From Hypoxylon rubiginosum (taxonomy: Eukaryota > Ascomycota > Sordariomycetes > Xylariales > Hypoxylaceae), in contig CADCXA010000042.1 of assembly GCA_902806565.1 (NCBI GenBank), positions 124,001-188,000 of the forward strand: 64,000 nt of DNA. The letters run 5' to 3'. How positions within the stretch are numbered: position 1 is the first letter of the stretch; each line of letters starts with the position of its first letter. The notes below the pieces were generated by a model. The model was not told the DNA's origin. It was given only the letters and a program-made list of their open reading frames with translations, and searched no databases. This document shows, piece after piece, positions 10,881-24,591 of this stretch. The position numbers were made by a program, and so were the translations under genes.

Positions 10881-11902
10881 ATGTCTTCAAGTCGACTCTA
10901 CCGGCCGGCAGCAGCCTCACTGCTGTCCGCGACGACGAGAAGAGCGCAGCCCGCCATCTTCAGCGGGCGAATCTACGGAGCGGCGCGCCAGGCGCACACG
11001 AGTTCACAGTCTCTAGGCATATCCGCCCGGCCTCGACCATCACTACGAGCGGCCCCGAGAATAACACCCGCGGTTGCGCCCCTGGGTGCCCGCAGCATCT
11101 TCATCCAGACGGAGACCACGCCGAACCCGGACGCGCTCAAGTTCCTGCCGAACCACCGGGTGCTGCCCCCGGACGTGCCGACGCCCTTCATCGAGTACCT
11201 CAACCCGCGCAGCACGATCGCGCCGCCGTACCCGTCGCCGCTCGCCGCGCAGCTCATGGGCGTCGACGGCGTGACGGCCGTCTTCTACGGCCCGGACTTC
11301 ATCACGGTGACCAAGTCGTCCGACGCCAACTGGGTGCACATCCGGCCCGAGATCTTCAGCCTCATCACCGAGGCCATCACGGCCGGCCAGGAGATCGTCG
11401 TCGTGGGTAGGAAAGAAGGCGGGGCCGCGGAGGGCGGGCAAGAAGCCGCGGACGAGGACAGCCTGAGTTATAACGAGGACGACAGCGAGGTCGTGGGCAT
11501 GATCAAGGAGCTGCTCGAGACGCGGATACGGCCGGCGATCCAGGAGGACGGCGGCGACATCGAGTTCCGGGGCTTCGAGGACGGGTACGTGAGCCTCAAG
11601 CTGAGGGGGGCGTGCCGGACTTGCGATTCGAGCACGGTTACCCTGAAGAACGGGATCGAGGGGATGTTAATGCATTACGTGAGTATATTCCTCAATTCGG
11701 TCTCATATATCTCGGGGACGAGAGTTGCTAACGGGATGTGCAGATTGAGGAGGTCAAGGGGGTACACCAGGTCTTGGACCAAGAGGAAGAGATTGCGATG
11801 AAGGAATTCGCCAGGTTCGAGGAGAAGCTTCGAGCCCAAAAGGGGCCAGATGCGGCTCCGACGACACCTGGCAGGGACTCGTTGGATTCAGTTCCCGGAT
11901 AA
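10881..11902 (+). CDS. NFU1: Mitochondrial iron-sulfur cluster scaffold NFU1
   Basis: Two exons (10881-11678 and 11744-11902, intron 65 nt, GTGAGT/TGCAG) give 318 residues. NFU1 is a late-acting carrier that delivers [4Fe-4S] clusters to lipoyl synthase and respiratory complexes in the mitochondrial matrix. Residues 1 to about 70 are rich in Arg, Ser and Ala without acids, a matrix targeting peptide. The NFU N-terminal domain begins at FIQTETTPNPDALKFLP (about 74-90). After an acidic linker, the NifU-like C-terminal domain carries the cluster-binding CRTC (C245, C248). The second exon completes the domain with IEEVKGVHQV and adds a charged tail, so reading through the intron would give a false C-terminus. 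Strong GC bias at third positions. Confidence 0.96.
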
Positions 11903-14900
11903 GTTTAAAAAAAGGCATGCTTCATCCGATGTGTATGATTAAGACGTCGTCCCAAGTACGTCATCTAAGGGAAATTGAGAATACCCCAGATCCTCGGTCA
12001 CGAACTTACCTAGGTTTCTTGAAAAAGCTCGTATATTCATCCAGAGTTTACAGCTAGTGAAGATTAGCATGGCAGTAGAAGAGAGTGTGTGTTGATGCGG
12101 CCACCGGTCTACCAAGCATCTAACACGCAAGCATTTTTAGCATATAGCTTTTAAGCATCTCGAATTTCTGTCAATCTTTCTGCGATTTAGGTTCGGTACC
12201 TTTTCCCCTCTCACTTCTCCAGAAGCACACAGAGTACCCTATCCGTCACAAGCTTAACCTTTCTTCGATGATTGTCTATGATAGGCAGCTTGCATACATA
12301 CCTCATACATACATTTACACAGGCCAAGGTCCGGCCGGGATCGTCCTTGCATCGTTGCACACCACACCCTCCGAGCCTCATATCCCCCCTCCCCGTCTTT
12401 TCAAGTCCCGACACTAGGCCCATGGTTAGGTTGTTCGGATTATTATGTTTTTGTTTTAATTTTTTGCACTTTGATCTTCACATCGGTCAGATCGGCCCAC
12501 CGTAGGGTTTTCCTTGGGAGGAGGCGAGAGGGGGTGGACACCACCGGAATGGCGAAAGGGTTGCGCGCTAGTTGCTGCGGCGGGCGTCGATTCGCAACCG
12601 GTGTGGCGATGGGGGAGGAGGCGAGAAGGCGAGGAAGAAAAGAAGCTGCACGTTACCCATGTGACCGCAGCTATTCCCCCCCAAAGCTTCTTGCTTGTCT
12701 GCTTGTCTGCTTGTCCGCCCGCAAAAGAGCCCTCCCCCGCACCCCTATCCCATCGGCCCACGAAAGGGTAGGCTTGGTAGGTCAGTATGTAAATGCACGA
12801 TGGACGGCCGGTCGTGTGAGCTAAGCCTTGGTGCGATGGGTATGGGTTACAGCACAGTCTATTACCCCGCAAAAAGCGAACCAAGAACGTACGTCAAACT
12901 GCATTGCTAAGACCGCGGCCGTCCCTAATATGTACGGGTTTGGCCTAGTACGCGAGTTGTAGGGCACTCCCTCTCTCTTGTTATTACCGTCTATACCTTA
13001 CCTTACCTAGGTAAAGATGTTACTCCAGACGGTTAAGTATAGTGTGAACTCAAGCCCGTGGGAGTATCAAGGATCTAGACTGTCCTGGGCCTGGCTCGTT
13101 CTCCATATGAGACCGTCTTGCTAGCATATGTCACGATTGCCTCTTGTTTACGACACAGTAGCCTCATGCCCTGGCGAAGATCTCTCGACTTGGCGGCGAC
13201 GAATGGATGGATACTAGTATGTACTCCATCAAAAATTTGGACTGGAAGCAGGGCTTTTTAGTCTCCCGAAATTATGTACATAAATGATTTCGAGTCACGG
13301 GGGGTTCTATGTAAGACACCAGATTGTACCCGGTGTCTCTAGATACCGAAGGCGGTTAGATATCCATGGATGTGCATACAGATGCTAGCGCTAGATGCTG
13401 TGCGAGGTCGGTAAGGCAATTCTCTCCGCACGGAGCAAAAAATGATTGATCGCTTCTCTCTTTCGCAGACCGGTGGTGAAGTCGGGGCATATCGACCTCG
13501 ATCGTAGCAAGTATAGTCCTGTTTCCGGTTGAGCGATAGGCAATGGAGAAACATTATGAAGTTGACCTTGATGATGTCCTCATTTGATGGCTTACCTTTC
13601 TTGATTGTAGATATCAGGTAGTCGACCGAATGAATAATATAGGGGGGAAGATGGTCGAATGGGAACGGGCATATTCTCCAATTATCATACATACCTGTAA
13701 CCTAAGGTACGAGGAGCTCCCTTAAATATATCGTCGACCTTGAACCTAGCAAACATGTATAAGCACATGTTGGCCAAGATGATTGAATTATAAGCATTTT
13801 GCTGCTGCTTTAGTAGAAGCCGCAGGACGACTTTTTGAAAACTCTGTTCTTGTTTGTTCATCAATTCATCAATACGTCTCGCTCTGCTCCGTGTATAGTC
13901 GCACGGGACTCGTAATTTGACGGTTCATCTGTTCGCGAGCCGAAGCGGGCAAGAAATCCGGGGTAATGCCCCTGAAAGATGCCTGTGCGACGCCTTTGGG
14001 TACGGGTTCCTGTGAAGCTTGCGCCACCTCCAAGTTTCGTAGAGCAAAATACCTATAGTGTGACGACATCGTGGATAGGCCGTTGGTGTGCGACGGTAGT
14101 ATCTCGTGGACGCGATATCGGGCTCGGTTTATCAAGTAGGTCGCTGCTCGCGTGTTGCACCAAGCCGTCGAGTCCAACCTACCTCTCATGAATCCTTTGA
14201 AAAAGAGCGATCTTCCCATTTAGGCTGAGGCTTGCAGAAGTGATTCTCAACAACATAAAGGGCCAGCCACAACCCCTCCACCATGGCCCATGGCCCATGC
14301 CCCCTGGCTTAGGCCGCTAAGATATGCAGGAAGATAGGATGCTTGCAATGTACGTGCGTGCAGGTGGCTGGGAATACAGCCAAGTTCGAATTTCAGATTT
14401 CCTTTGTTCGAGCTATGCGAGATAATAACTCTGAATAAGAGGCTTAGCTCTAGTTTGCCATAGCGTTTTGGAGTATGTACTTGATAGTAGAGGGCTCCAA
14501 TGGCATCTGGTTGGAAGTTGGTATGATCTTGGACCGCGGCAGTCTATCAAGACATTTGTACGTTAGAGGGTTGGGCAGCTCGGAACGCCGAGTGAACATG
14601 CGGGATTCGCTGCATCTGTCAAACTGTCTAGGGAAAGGCTTGTAACCATTCCCTGTCGCCTCACGATCCGCTAGCTTCAGGAGAACAGAAGCTCACCTCT
14701 CCACAGTTGCTTCGTAAGACGACACCCGCCTTACCAGGTAAGTAACTATTCTTTGCATACCTCAATTTTTGCTACTATGCCGCATGCGGATGTGGTGTCT
14801 AACGGTGAGGTCTCCAACGATGAAAATGGGCATATTATGCATTTGGTTCTTTGGACATGACGGTTGACGGGTCTCCTGGTTATTCCTCTACTATCCGCAT

Positions 14901-17900
14901 GAGGTCCAGACGTCCTGTGTTATGTAAGGGTCTTGACGTGCAGTGCATGCATAAATCAGATGTGCAGGAGAACCGGCGCAGCTTTCGTCGGGTGTACCAT
15001 TCCTCAGGTGTGCGTGGAAATGGAACTGGAAGCTGGCCAAGTCCGGTTAAGACGGCTGCATTCGACTTCAAATAGGGGACTCACTTGCATGCCGCAAGCT
15101 TCACGACCGTGCATGAAAATGGCTTTCAGACGTACTCGGTCAAGAGAGGGGATAAAGCGTTGCACTGCAACGAGAAGGCCCTATTCGCCATACCGCATGG
15201 CAAGAGTTTCGTTGAGGGAGATCTTCGACGACGGGCTAAAATCGCACAGAAAGGCCTTCAAACCTCAACTCCTGATTGGTGGAGCTCATGCACACCGTTA
15301 TAGAAAAATGTCTTTGGTGTGTACGGAATACCTAGGTGGTTTATAGTCCTTGCGATGAGCTTTGGAAGATATAGGTAGCCTAGTAGCCTCCGCTCGACAA
15401 ACACGGTTTTTTGCAATGCAACGTAGCTCGTAAATAAGAGGGCCCGTTTCAAGGGACGAAGCCGAAATAACGTAGAAGAGCAAGATCGTACAGTGTTCGA
15501 TACGGCAGCCAAGCGTCGGTCCATGCATATCGTAAGGACACTTTTCGGGACTCCTTGGTAGATCCATGAAGTGGCAATCCAGCACACGAGCTATGTTGAA
15601 TAGATAGAAAGAAGTAGTTGGAGGGAAACAATGAAATACGAAGACGAAGGCAAAGTGCCTCGGAAATGCGACAGCTCGCAGAATTTTGATATGAGTATTT
15701 TGGAGAAGCTTTCCGCGAAGGTCGACGAACATAATAAGCCGGAATGCTATTGGCTGTCGTCAGGGCTCCCCAGGAATAGCCAGGATACCGTAGCAAACAG
15801 AAAAGGCTCGGATGGGTTCGAAAGAGTCGGGGCCAATAGATGTCTCTTGCTCAAGCTCTCTCGAGCTTGTCGAGTTCGTTAGCTCAAGATCGATGGTTAA
15901 GGTGTGTATGTGGATGTATCTGCAAATGCAGATAGAGAGGGGTAAAAAATGACATAATTCCCGAGTATCCATCCTGCCATCGTGTACTCGACAACCCTTT
16001 ATGTGGAAGTGAGACATTCGTGACAATGCGATACGATGGGGCAGACAGTAGAGAAAAAGAAGAGACGAGGTGCGTATAGCTTGGGCACAAAGAATAGATG
16101 TACATAATAGTAGGTACCTCTACTATGTACATACATACTCAAAGGCAAGAGCGAAGGCAGAGAGAGACAGAAAGGTTTAGCTAGGCGGCTCGGGCCAAGC
16201 TTGATGATCATCCTTTGTCCACAGCATTAATAAAAGCCATCTGGAAGACCAGGGGGCCCGCTCATCGTCAGGCATCCCCAGACACCTAAATTCCTTGCGC
16301 TCGCCTTTGACTCGATTCGGGTAGTTCAAGTGGATCCTTGCTTTGTTATTTTAGTGCGTGGTCTGCTCGGGGCCAGGTACGATGGATACGTACATATATA
16401 CATCGGTATACGTACATGTAAGTACGCAACAGGAAAAGGATCCAACGCGGACAACCTCCAATACAATTCTCCAGATTCTCTTCTTCAAGGCGTTTCTTTG
16501 GCCATTCCGCACGAACCACATATGTACATATGATCCTGTCAGAGGTACGACAATCCGTGGTACTACTATAGTACGATGCAATGTATGTAGTGTGTGTGTG
16601 TATGTACATGTAGACTGACTGACTTGCGACTTGCGTCTTCATCGCATATTCTCGCCAACCGCCAACCATTAACCATCATTCATCAACCATCCCATCCATA
16701 TCCGCTCCATCCACGCACCCAGCAACCAGCAACCAGCATCCACATATCCACACAGTCACTGCGGACACACCTATAACGCAGTAACCCAAATCATAGAAAT
16801 TGTTAAAACCACGTACATACAGCACTGTCAGTTCGTGACGGGATCAACTCTATTATTGTCCATTTCGTACCTAACCTGATCCTTTAGGCCTATTCTATCT
16901 TCGCAGCCATCATCTCACGCCTCTCCGTAGTTTCCCACCCGACCTATCCGTACCTATCACTTACATCAAATCAAATCACCTTTTTTAAATCTCTCTTTAT
17001 TCCTTTCAACTCTCAACTCGATACTGTTCAAGATCTCCAGATCTCCAGCTCGCCAAGCGATTACCACCAGGTATTGTGAGAGGTGTGCGCGTTCTCTTAA
17101 TAGCCCGTCTATATGCACGCAACCTTATAGGTCAGGTATGTATGGTAATATACTACAACAAAACTACCACCAAAGAAACACCTCTGAAGACTGAACGACA
17201 TTGTTCAATCGCCCCCCTTAAGAGGTCCTGATATTTTGCTGTTAGTGGTTAGTGGCTACATATGTACTTAGTACATAGTGGCTAGCGGTTAGTGGACTAA
17301 GGTGGATAGGGTTACCGCTACTGTACTATCCCTGTCCGCTGCTACCAGCCTAACTTTAAAACCCAGTACAGCTTAGGTTCCGTTCCCCACCAGCCACTTG
17401 CCCTCACGCGAGGGTCTCGTGTCGCAGCAAGTCCTTTACTGGCGCAACTGGCACGGGTCCTGGTCCTGAAGAAAAGCTGCTAACCTGGGCAAGTTACCAG
17501 GTACCTATCTGCATACATCTACCTGCCTGCCCTGCCCGCAAAGCCTGCAAGCCTGCATACCTCTCCTTACGGGCCTGGACTTACGGCCTACAATACCTAA
17601 ACCAACTGCTCTTCCCCGCTCTTCAATTTCGACACCCTCCAACACCTCTCTCAACCTTCGTCCTCCTCCTGCAATTGCCGGACATAGACAAATTTACGGC
17701 GACATTTCCACGTCTCGTAATTTTGTGCTGTATGTCTTCGCTCCGTGCCGTCGACTGCGAACCCTTTGCGATCGTCGCATCCGACTCCTTTCCCACCATG
17801 CGCTACTGCGAATAGCTCCCGTCGCAAAACATTCGAGGTCGTACTCACACGTACTCACACCCGCGAAACCGAAAAGACTACCGGCACCCAGGTCATATCC

Positions 17901-18810
17901 ATCTTGCCTCGCAAAAAAATCTTGATTTAGATTGCCTCCAGCTAGACGCCTCCGCCCGAGTCGACAAAGCCCGAGCATCCAAAAGTTCGAACAAAAAAAA
18001 TACAACTAGGAGAATTCCTTCGGTTATCATCACTTTTTTCAAGCACCTAACACCTTAAGAAGGGATCTTTTTGGCGGCGTTTCTGGAAGCTTACCCGATA
18101 CTACCTTGTTGTGTTCTATTGACGTTCCTTTTTGATTGAGACATACAGTACATCAGTGCCACTCTCCTTTTCTCGATTTCTAGACACCAATTCTTCGATA
18201 CCCAACAAATAGACCTAATAGTGCGGTTCCTTTAAGCATTGGTAAGTTTGACTTTGCTTGTTCCACAGTTAGTTACCTCGTCTCTCGACTAGGTGGCCAA
18301 GCTTTGGACGGTCATCTGGTCTGCGCCGGCAGTCTGTGGTTTACTTTCTCAGAAGCTTGTGGAGATGAGCTCGATATGCGCTGGTCGTTAGAATGCGAAG
18401 CGCGATTCGTCCCTCCTTCATTTAGACTTACACTATCTCCGTCATCCCTTGGTGGGATGAAAATATCCTTATTATTTCATCTCTATTCTAGCTTTGAGTC
18501 TAGCTCTAGTAGCGCAGTGAAGCTAACATATATAGATTTGTACAGTCTCCTACTACAGTCATAGACGCAGACACAGACAGACGACACAGAAATCAGGTGA
18601 TAATTACAGGAAGTTGCCTGTCAGACGAAGTCGCCCGTCCACCATCCATACTATCAAACTAAGAGACCCAGAACATTAGACGGCGACTAGTTCTCGATCT
18701 TTACTGTCAACTCTTGGAGGTTTTGCTTGGGTATCGCATTTGGCCGTCTCTATAACGCCTTCTGAGTGCGTTTCATAAACGCATTCGCTGAGGTTGCTTG
18801 TTCCAAGATC
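11903..18810. other. 6.9-kb gene-poor region
   Basis: No gene could be supported on either strand. Frames reach at most about 145 codons, lack domains and contradict one another. It has one TACCTAGGTA (13004-13013, extended to the 12-bp palindrome TTACCTAGGTAA), CT-rich and CCATC-repeat sequence at about 16650-17000, and from about 18100 probably the promoter and spliced leader of the PSP1-domain gene. Missing ncRNAs or rapidly evolving small genes cannot be excluded. Confidence 0.4.
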
Positions 18811-21617
18811 ATGAGCTCCAACAGCCTCAAGTCGAGTGCTGCAACCAAAGCTAATCCAAGCGCTTTCCCGGGAGTTGCACCTAGCAGCCAGTCTATTCTA
18901 CTCGAAAAACTAAACATTCGAAGATCTACGCCCGATTCAGACGCTCTTGCGAGTTCTGACGACGAAGTTGATCCTCATCGACAGGAACCCTTCCACCCTG
19001 TGATTCAAACCCAGAAGCCCGTGCGCCGTGCTTCGTGGTTGAATGACGCTTCGCAGACGCCCCTAGCCTATCCAAGAAAAGGTTCGTTTGCAAGCAGCTC
19101 CATGTCGCCGACTGGTTCGCACCCGAGCACCCCCTCGGCGGAGACAGGTGCTGCCGCATGGGGCTCGCATCCCTCGTCGTCTGGAGCAATGGGGCGTGGG
19201 CATCAGGGACCTCCGTCTTTCCCCTGGGGAACAGGTATCTGGAATGCAGAGCGTAAGGAGCCGCCCTCCCGATTAACCGAAGTGCTCCCTTCGCCGACCT
19301 CTACTATCCCAGGCAACGCCAGCTTCTTCGGAGGGGAGAACACACTAACACAGACGTCTCCCACTCCGAGAGAACAGGGTTCTAACCCACAGATCCCCTT
19401 TGCCATCCCTCTACATCCAACACCGAAGACATACCGCTCTCAGTCGTACTCGGTAGGACAATTGGATCCGGATACAACTACTCCTACCATGCCTACAAAT
19501 CCGGCGCTGTCTGGAAGGCCGCGTCCTCCTATTGGCCACCCAGGATTGCAGCACAGACCTTCGCGCCCGAGTATGTTGAGCGAGATGTCTAGCGAAGGCG
19601 CGATGCTAGGCAAAGTGAAGGAAGTTGAGGATGACGACGAGGAAAGTACCAGTGACTCGGTTCAGGGAGGCCTCCAGCAACAGAGTGTTGAGGCCAAAAC
19701 AATCGAGATGCTTACTCGTGAGAACGCCATTCTGAGACAGCAACAACATTATCACAATTCCCGTCTCAGACCACGCGCATCTACCGCTGCTACGTATGGA
19801 CTGGGTAATGGATATGGCGTCCGTGGAACGGTCCCTGAAGAATCAGACTTCGCAATCGACGAACTAGATGAGGCGAGCGAGGGCCAAGACGGTGCTTCGA
19901 AACGCGGCCTGGCAAGGCGTATGAGCGAGTATGCATCTGGTTCTTACCGTTCCGCATATCCCTTGGAGAATAGAAAGCTTGAGAATGTCAAGAAGGCATA
20001 TTGGCAGAGTTCGTTAGGTTTCGGTGGCCTTGGGGATATCCCACAAAGCCGTAGACATTCGTTTGCCGATGTGCCTACACGACAGGCGTCGATCGGCTCC
20101 ATCGGAGAAGCTGTTTCTCTTCATGAGGCAGCCTCTCCGGAGGCATCTCAGTCTCAAGAGTTTGGTGGATTTCCGGAAGTTCCCGGATTCACCACCACTA
20201 GCCCTGGTAAGTTGATCTTGGCCGGCTGATTGTTGCCTACTTTTGATATTAATTTGGATGACAGTATCATATTACCCTGGCGGCGGCGGTAATGCTTCGG
20301 GCGCACACCAGGCTATCGCATCTTCAGCTTATGGTAACCCCTATCAGGCATCTTACACACTTCCGTCAACCTTTGGTAATCGTCCGTCGTCACCGCATAG
20401 GAGTATGTATGGGATGAGCCAACCTCGACACAATCAGCTCTTGCACATTGTTTTATTCAAATGCTCGCGAGCCGATGTATTCTACATCCAGGAGGGTACT
20501 GGTCTTACGGTAAAGCCCGGAGATCTGGTCATAGTTGAAGCAGATCGAGGGACGGATCTTGGAACCGTGGCTCGCGACAACGTGGATTGGCAGCAAGCTA
20601 AGGATTTGAAAGAACACTACGCCGAGGAACACTACAAATGGCTCATGATGTATTCCCAGAATATGGCGGCCGCTCAGGAGGGTACTGGAGCCGGTTTGAT
20701 GGCTGCATCAAACGGTCTACAAGGTAGCGCAATTGGTGGAATGGGACCTCCAAGTCAGCACCACATGCAGGACCCGAACGCTGGCGAGCTTAAGCCGAAG
20801 CTCATTAAGCGTCTTGCGCAGAGCCACGAGATACACAACCTTCGAGATAAGGAGGGGCAGGAGGCAAAGGCGAAACGCATGTGCATGCAGAAGGTTAAGG
20901 AGCACGGTCTACACATGGAGATTCTCGATGCCGAATTCCAGATGTGAGTGCAGTCTCTCCCTCGATACATGTGCCGAGAAACTAACAGGTTTTAGGGACT
21001 GGAAGAAATTAACCTTCTACTACTTTGCCGATTCGTACATCAACTTCAACTCTCTGGTCACCGATCTTTTCAAGATCTATAAGACGAGAATCTGGATGTC
21101 TGCCATCAACCCTGCCTCGTTCGCCAGTCCGGCCCTTGGGCTGCAGGCGCCCAGCGGCATCGGCCCAGGTGCTGTCGGTCTCGGAAGAGGAAATGGAAAT
21201 GGAGCGAATAACACGGAGCGAAGACCCAACCAGCCTCAAGAGTCTCAGGCTGCCTTTTCCGGTGGCGCTACTTCAAGCCGGTCGTTTCAACCATCATTCA
21301 ATCAACCATTCGGTGGCCCAGACCGTCCGACAATGGGAGGATCTTCTTACCCGCCATCTGGGTTCCCATATTCTGCCTACGGCGCATTTAGCGGCGCCCC
21401 GAGATCAGGAGCAGTTCCGTACGTTCCGGGCGTGATACAAGGATTGGATAACTATCCCACTGGCTTCTCGCAGGGTGGAGACTTTCCTCCTAACATCCGA
21501 GCGCGCTATCCGAGCCCCCATACAGCTCCTTCACCACATGATCAGTCGGTGCCTCAAATGACGGGACAGGGTGAGTGGGTTGGGGCATTTCAGGGGCTAT
21601 CCTTGAACTCCCGCTGA
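18811..21617 (+). CDS. PSP1 C-terminal-domain protein
   Basis: Three exons (18811-20206, 20265-20943, 20996-21617) with 58- and 52-nt introns give 898 residues. The frame is open 15 codons further upstream, but only through a GTG, so the ATG at 18811 is chosen. The first 500 residues are Ser/Pro/Gly-rich and disordered, with an acidic patch (EVEDDDEEST). The conserved part runs from about 520 to 730: HIVLFKCSRADVFYIQEGTGL, then GDLVIVEADRGTDLGTV, and the PSP1 signature ending DWKKLTFYYFAD plus a final helix; it is assembled across intron 2. The C-terminus is Gly/Asn/Pro-rich. Yeast Psp1 is a cytoplasmic, aggregation-prone protein first found as a suppressor of DNA polymerase alpha mutants and linked to P-bodies; its molecular role is unsettled. 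Bacterial relatives (RicT/YaaT) act in RNA processing. Confidence 0.9.
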
Positions 21618-23557
21618 ACGGGTCGCCGCCATTCCTGCTCCTGTCAAACGATTGAAGAGCCATAACAGAACTAGGCTAAGGTTATGATAACTGACGAATT
21701 CTGACTCAAGATACCGAAGTCTTCCACCCTCGCCAACCATTATTTGCATTTATCAGACCCTTTTGACATTGTGACGCGCCTCCAAATCATTCGCCCTCGG
21801 CCGTTTAAAAAACTGCAAGGTTCGCATACATTCAGAGTTCAAACTAGGCTGGCTACGAGTTGTAGTCATATCACTCCTGCTACACTTTCTTGGGGAGATA
21901 GATGTTTGTCAACTCGATTCACAGACCCAGACAGCAGAACCTAAACCAGCTACAGAGTCAAATGATGATGTATACGTACGCATCGCCTTCACGAACTACA
22001 ACTATAGGCCACAACACCGGTCATGTTTCCTTTTCTTTTCTTCCTTTATACAACACAGCAAGATGACGTCTCGATACCTTTCACAGAACTCGAGCATGTA
22101 CCGAAAGTGCCCTGATATCCAACCCCCAGAAACAAGACATCGAGATGAAGTCACGAAAATAGGGCGAGGAAGACGACCCGTTTAAACTCGTTCTCAGCTT
22201 GTTGAGGATATAGCTTGGCCTGTGCTGAGTTGAGACATTCCACCTTCCGTTCAAATCATTACACACAATATCCCCCCAAGATGCAGTTCTGAAGCACAGG
22301 CTGTCGAACCAAGAAACGGGGGGCATTCTAAACCATTTCGAATCATGACGACACCATAAGAGATTCTTCTTCTTCCCCTTTTCTTTCATTTTAGAATCCA
22401 CTATTTCCATTCACCCCGAGACAAAAACATTTCTGCACTCAAGAGAGATCGACATTAGACACACGGCACGAGCATTGGTGTAATTTGATACGAAAAAGGA
22501 CGGCTTTAAACGAATTGTTGGGTTTCGGTTGGAATTTTGTACGACCAAAAAAAGACTTTGTCACGCATGAACGTTTACATTTTGCCTTGAAGAGACGGGT
22601 TTCGGGAGGGAATCCTAGTTCTGTACGCCGGGTCTAACCACCCCAAGCTATACTAAGGATGTTGGCGTATATCTCTCTAGTTGATGTTGGAGAAGCTCTT
22701 GATAGTTGTTGGCAAGGGTTCGTAGGTGGAGAGGCAGGTGATGTGTTAGGTGGAAGATGAATCAGTTGTTACGAGGTAACCCTATGCGAACCAGTTGGCA
22801 AAAGCTTCTTCTCGTCCCCTTGGTCAGAGTTGCATGTCTTTTGTACTAATAGGCATGAGCCGAAGGGGGATCTGATTCTTGGCATCAAACTAGCTAGCTA
22901 GCTAATAAAGTCATCCTCGACTGTTAATAATTGTCTTCTCTTCCAGGTGTTGGTGCTAGATGTTGGTACATTAGATCGATCTCATCCTTTATCTTGTCTA
23001 ACCCTAGCCTTGAAGTTGACATATACCGTTGAACAGGTTTAGTATCTAATAGCAAGTCTTATAAAACACATACATACATTAGGGATACTCAAAGCATTCC
23101 GGCGACTATGTATATAATAGTAGGCATACTTCCATAGTTAGAATGCTCGTAGGCGTATAAGTAGTATGCACGACGTCATTGCAGTTTCCCAGACTAAGGT
23201 TATTGGGCACTTTTCTTATGTAAGTGGCCGTTCTATCCATGGAAGGGGCAGACAGTATATCATGCAATGTCCATTTATGCGCTGAAGTCAGAAGGAAAGA
23301 CCTACCCACTCGGGTAGAAAATAAATACTGCAGACGGAAATTGACCTATTCTGTTTCTTGCAACTAGTTTTTCTCGCACTAGGTCACACCATCGAATACA
23401 CACAGTGTTTGAGCGAGGCTCTATTCTACTTAACGCAGTGATACTCATGTCATAATCGCATTAATCTATCCACTCCGCCTACAGATTGACCATATAATTC
23501 GAAACTATCCGCAGGTACAGCCAATCGTGCTCATATCATCACACAGATCACGTCGCC
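21618..23557. other. 1.9-kb intergenic region
   Basis: Contains the probable 3' UTR of the PSP1-domain gene and the promoter of the next gene; no further gene seen. A UGUAUAUA-type word occurs at about 23109 outside any assigned transcript. Confidence 0.5.
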
Positions 23558-24591
23558 ATGCTGAAGAGAGGTACCAAGAGAAAGGCTGGCCTTGAGTGTA
23601 AGCATGAGATAAGAGTGAAATACTCTCTAATCTGGTGGCGCGTATATTTACTGTTGGATAGTAGCTTCGGACGAGTCTGATGGCCTGTTCCTCAAGGATA
23701 GTAAGGCTAAGAAGATGACATCTAAGAATAAGAGCAAACGACTATCGCGCTTGGAGGAATATGACGAAGACAAAGGCCGAGAGGAGAGTCGGTGAGCAAA
23801 GTTCTTTAAGGTATCGCTAAAGACCTCTAAGCAGTCTACTGATACTATATCTATTTAGAAATTTCCAGAGATGGGCTGAGATTTTCGAGAACAACACCAA
23901 GGGCGAAGCTGTGAAGTCCAAGGCTTTCATGAAGAACTTCGGAGCAAAAGTCAAGAAGCAGACGGACCGTGTGAAAGAATACATGCAGGGGCAAGAGATA
24001 AAGCTGTGAGTATCTCAAAATTTGGTAGCATTCCCAACGCCGGTTCATTTCTAACATCTTTCTAGTACCCAAGGCAAGGAGCAAAGCTTGGAGGTCTTCG
24101 AGAAGCTCTACTCAGATGCATCTCTTCTACCTGAGGTATCCAGAGAGCCGAAGGATAAGACAAGTGGTATTAACAAGGAAGGACACGTCTTATTCAAAGA
24201 TGCCCAGGCTGTTATCTCGGGAAGCCATTCGCTGCTGAGGCAATTCAGGGAGGCGGATAAGCAACTCAAGGACCACAAACTCGAGCTTCCTACGGCGAAG
24301 TGGAAGCAAGACAAGCAGGATATCAAGGATCTCCTCGCTTGCGGTCGCGAGTACGGCGAGAAGCTGGTCGAGAGCAGACTAGCGCCGAATACTTACCCGT
24401 CGCCTCAGCATGACAGATACAGTGCAAACGAGAAAGAGAACATGGCGGCCGCCGAGCTTTTCAAGGACAGCCGCAAGACGCCGCCGGATGGGGACAATTG
24501 GGGTATTGTCGCTGCGGATCAGGTCAAGAGGCTCACGGCTATCGCGAAGACTGTTCCTCTGAAGGGACAGGAGCGAGGGTATGGTATTTGA
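23558..24591 (+). CDS. Small basic protein of unknown function
   Basis: Four exons (23558-23597, 23662-23791, 23859-24005, 24066-24591) join in frame to 280 residues. All introns have GT/AG ends (GTAAGC, GTGAGC, GTGAGT, GTGAGT) and are 60-67 nt long. I do not recognise a domain. The N-terminus is Lys/Arg-rich (MLKRGTKRKAGLE and a KSKRLSR patch), suggestive of a nuclear protein. The middle is a long amphipathic, Lys/Glu-rich helical region, probably coiled coil (KAFMKNFGAKVKKQTDRVKEY). The C-terminal half is mostly helical with an NWGIVAADQVKRL segment. There is no signal peptide or membrane helix. The acceptor of intron 1 is a tandem ATAGTAG, so one residue (Ala) is optional. The coherent splicing over four exons is the main evidence that the gene is real. 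Confidence 0.8.

Noticed and set aside
13869..14219. 116-codon minus-strand frame
   Set aside because: No recognisable family and no neighbouring exons; length is within chance.
14770..15310. Patchwork of plus-strand frames that might form a small secreted protein
   Set aside because: I could not join them with convincing splice sites, and there is no signal peptide at a plausible start.
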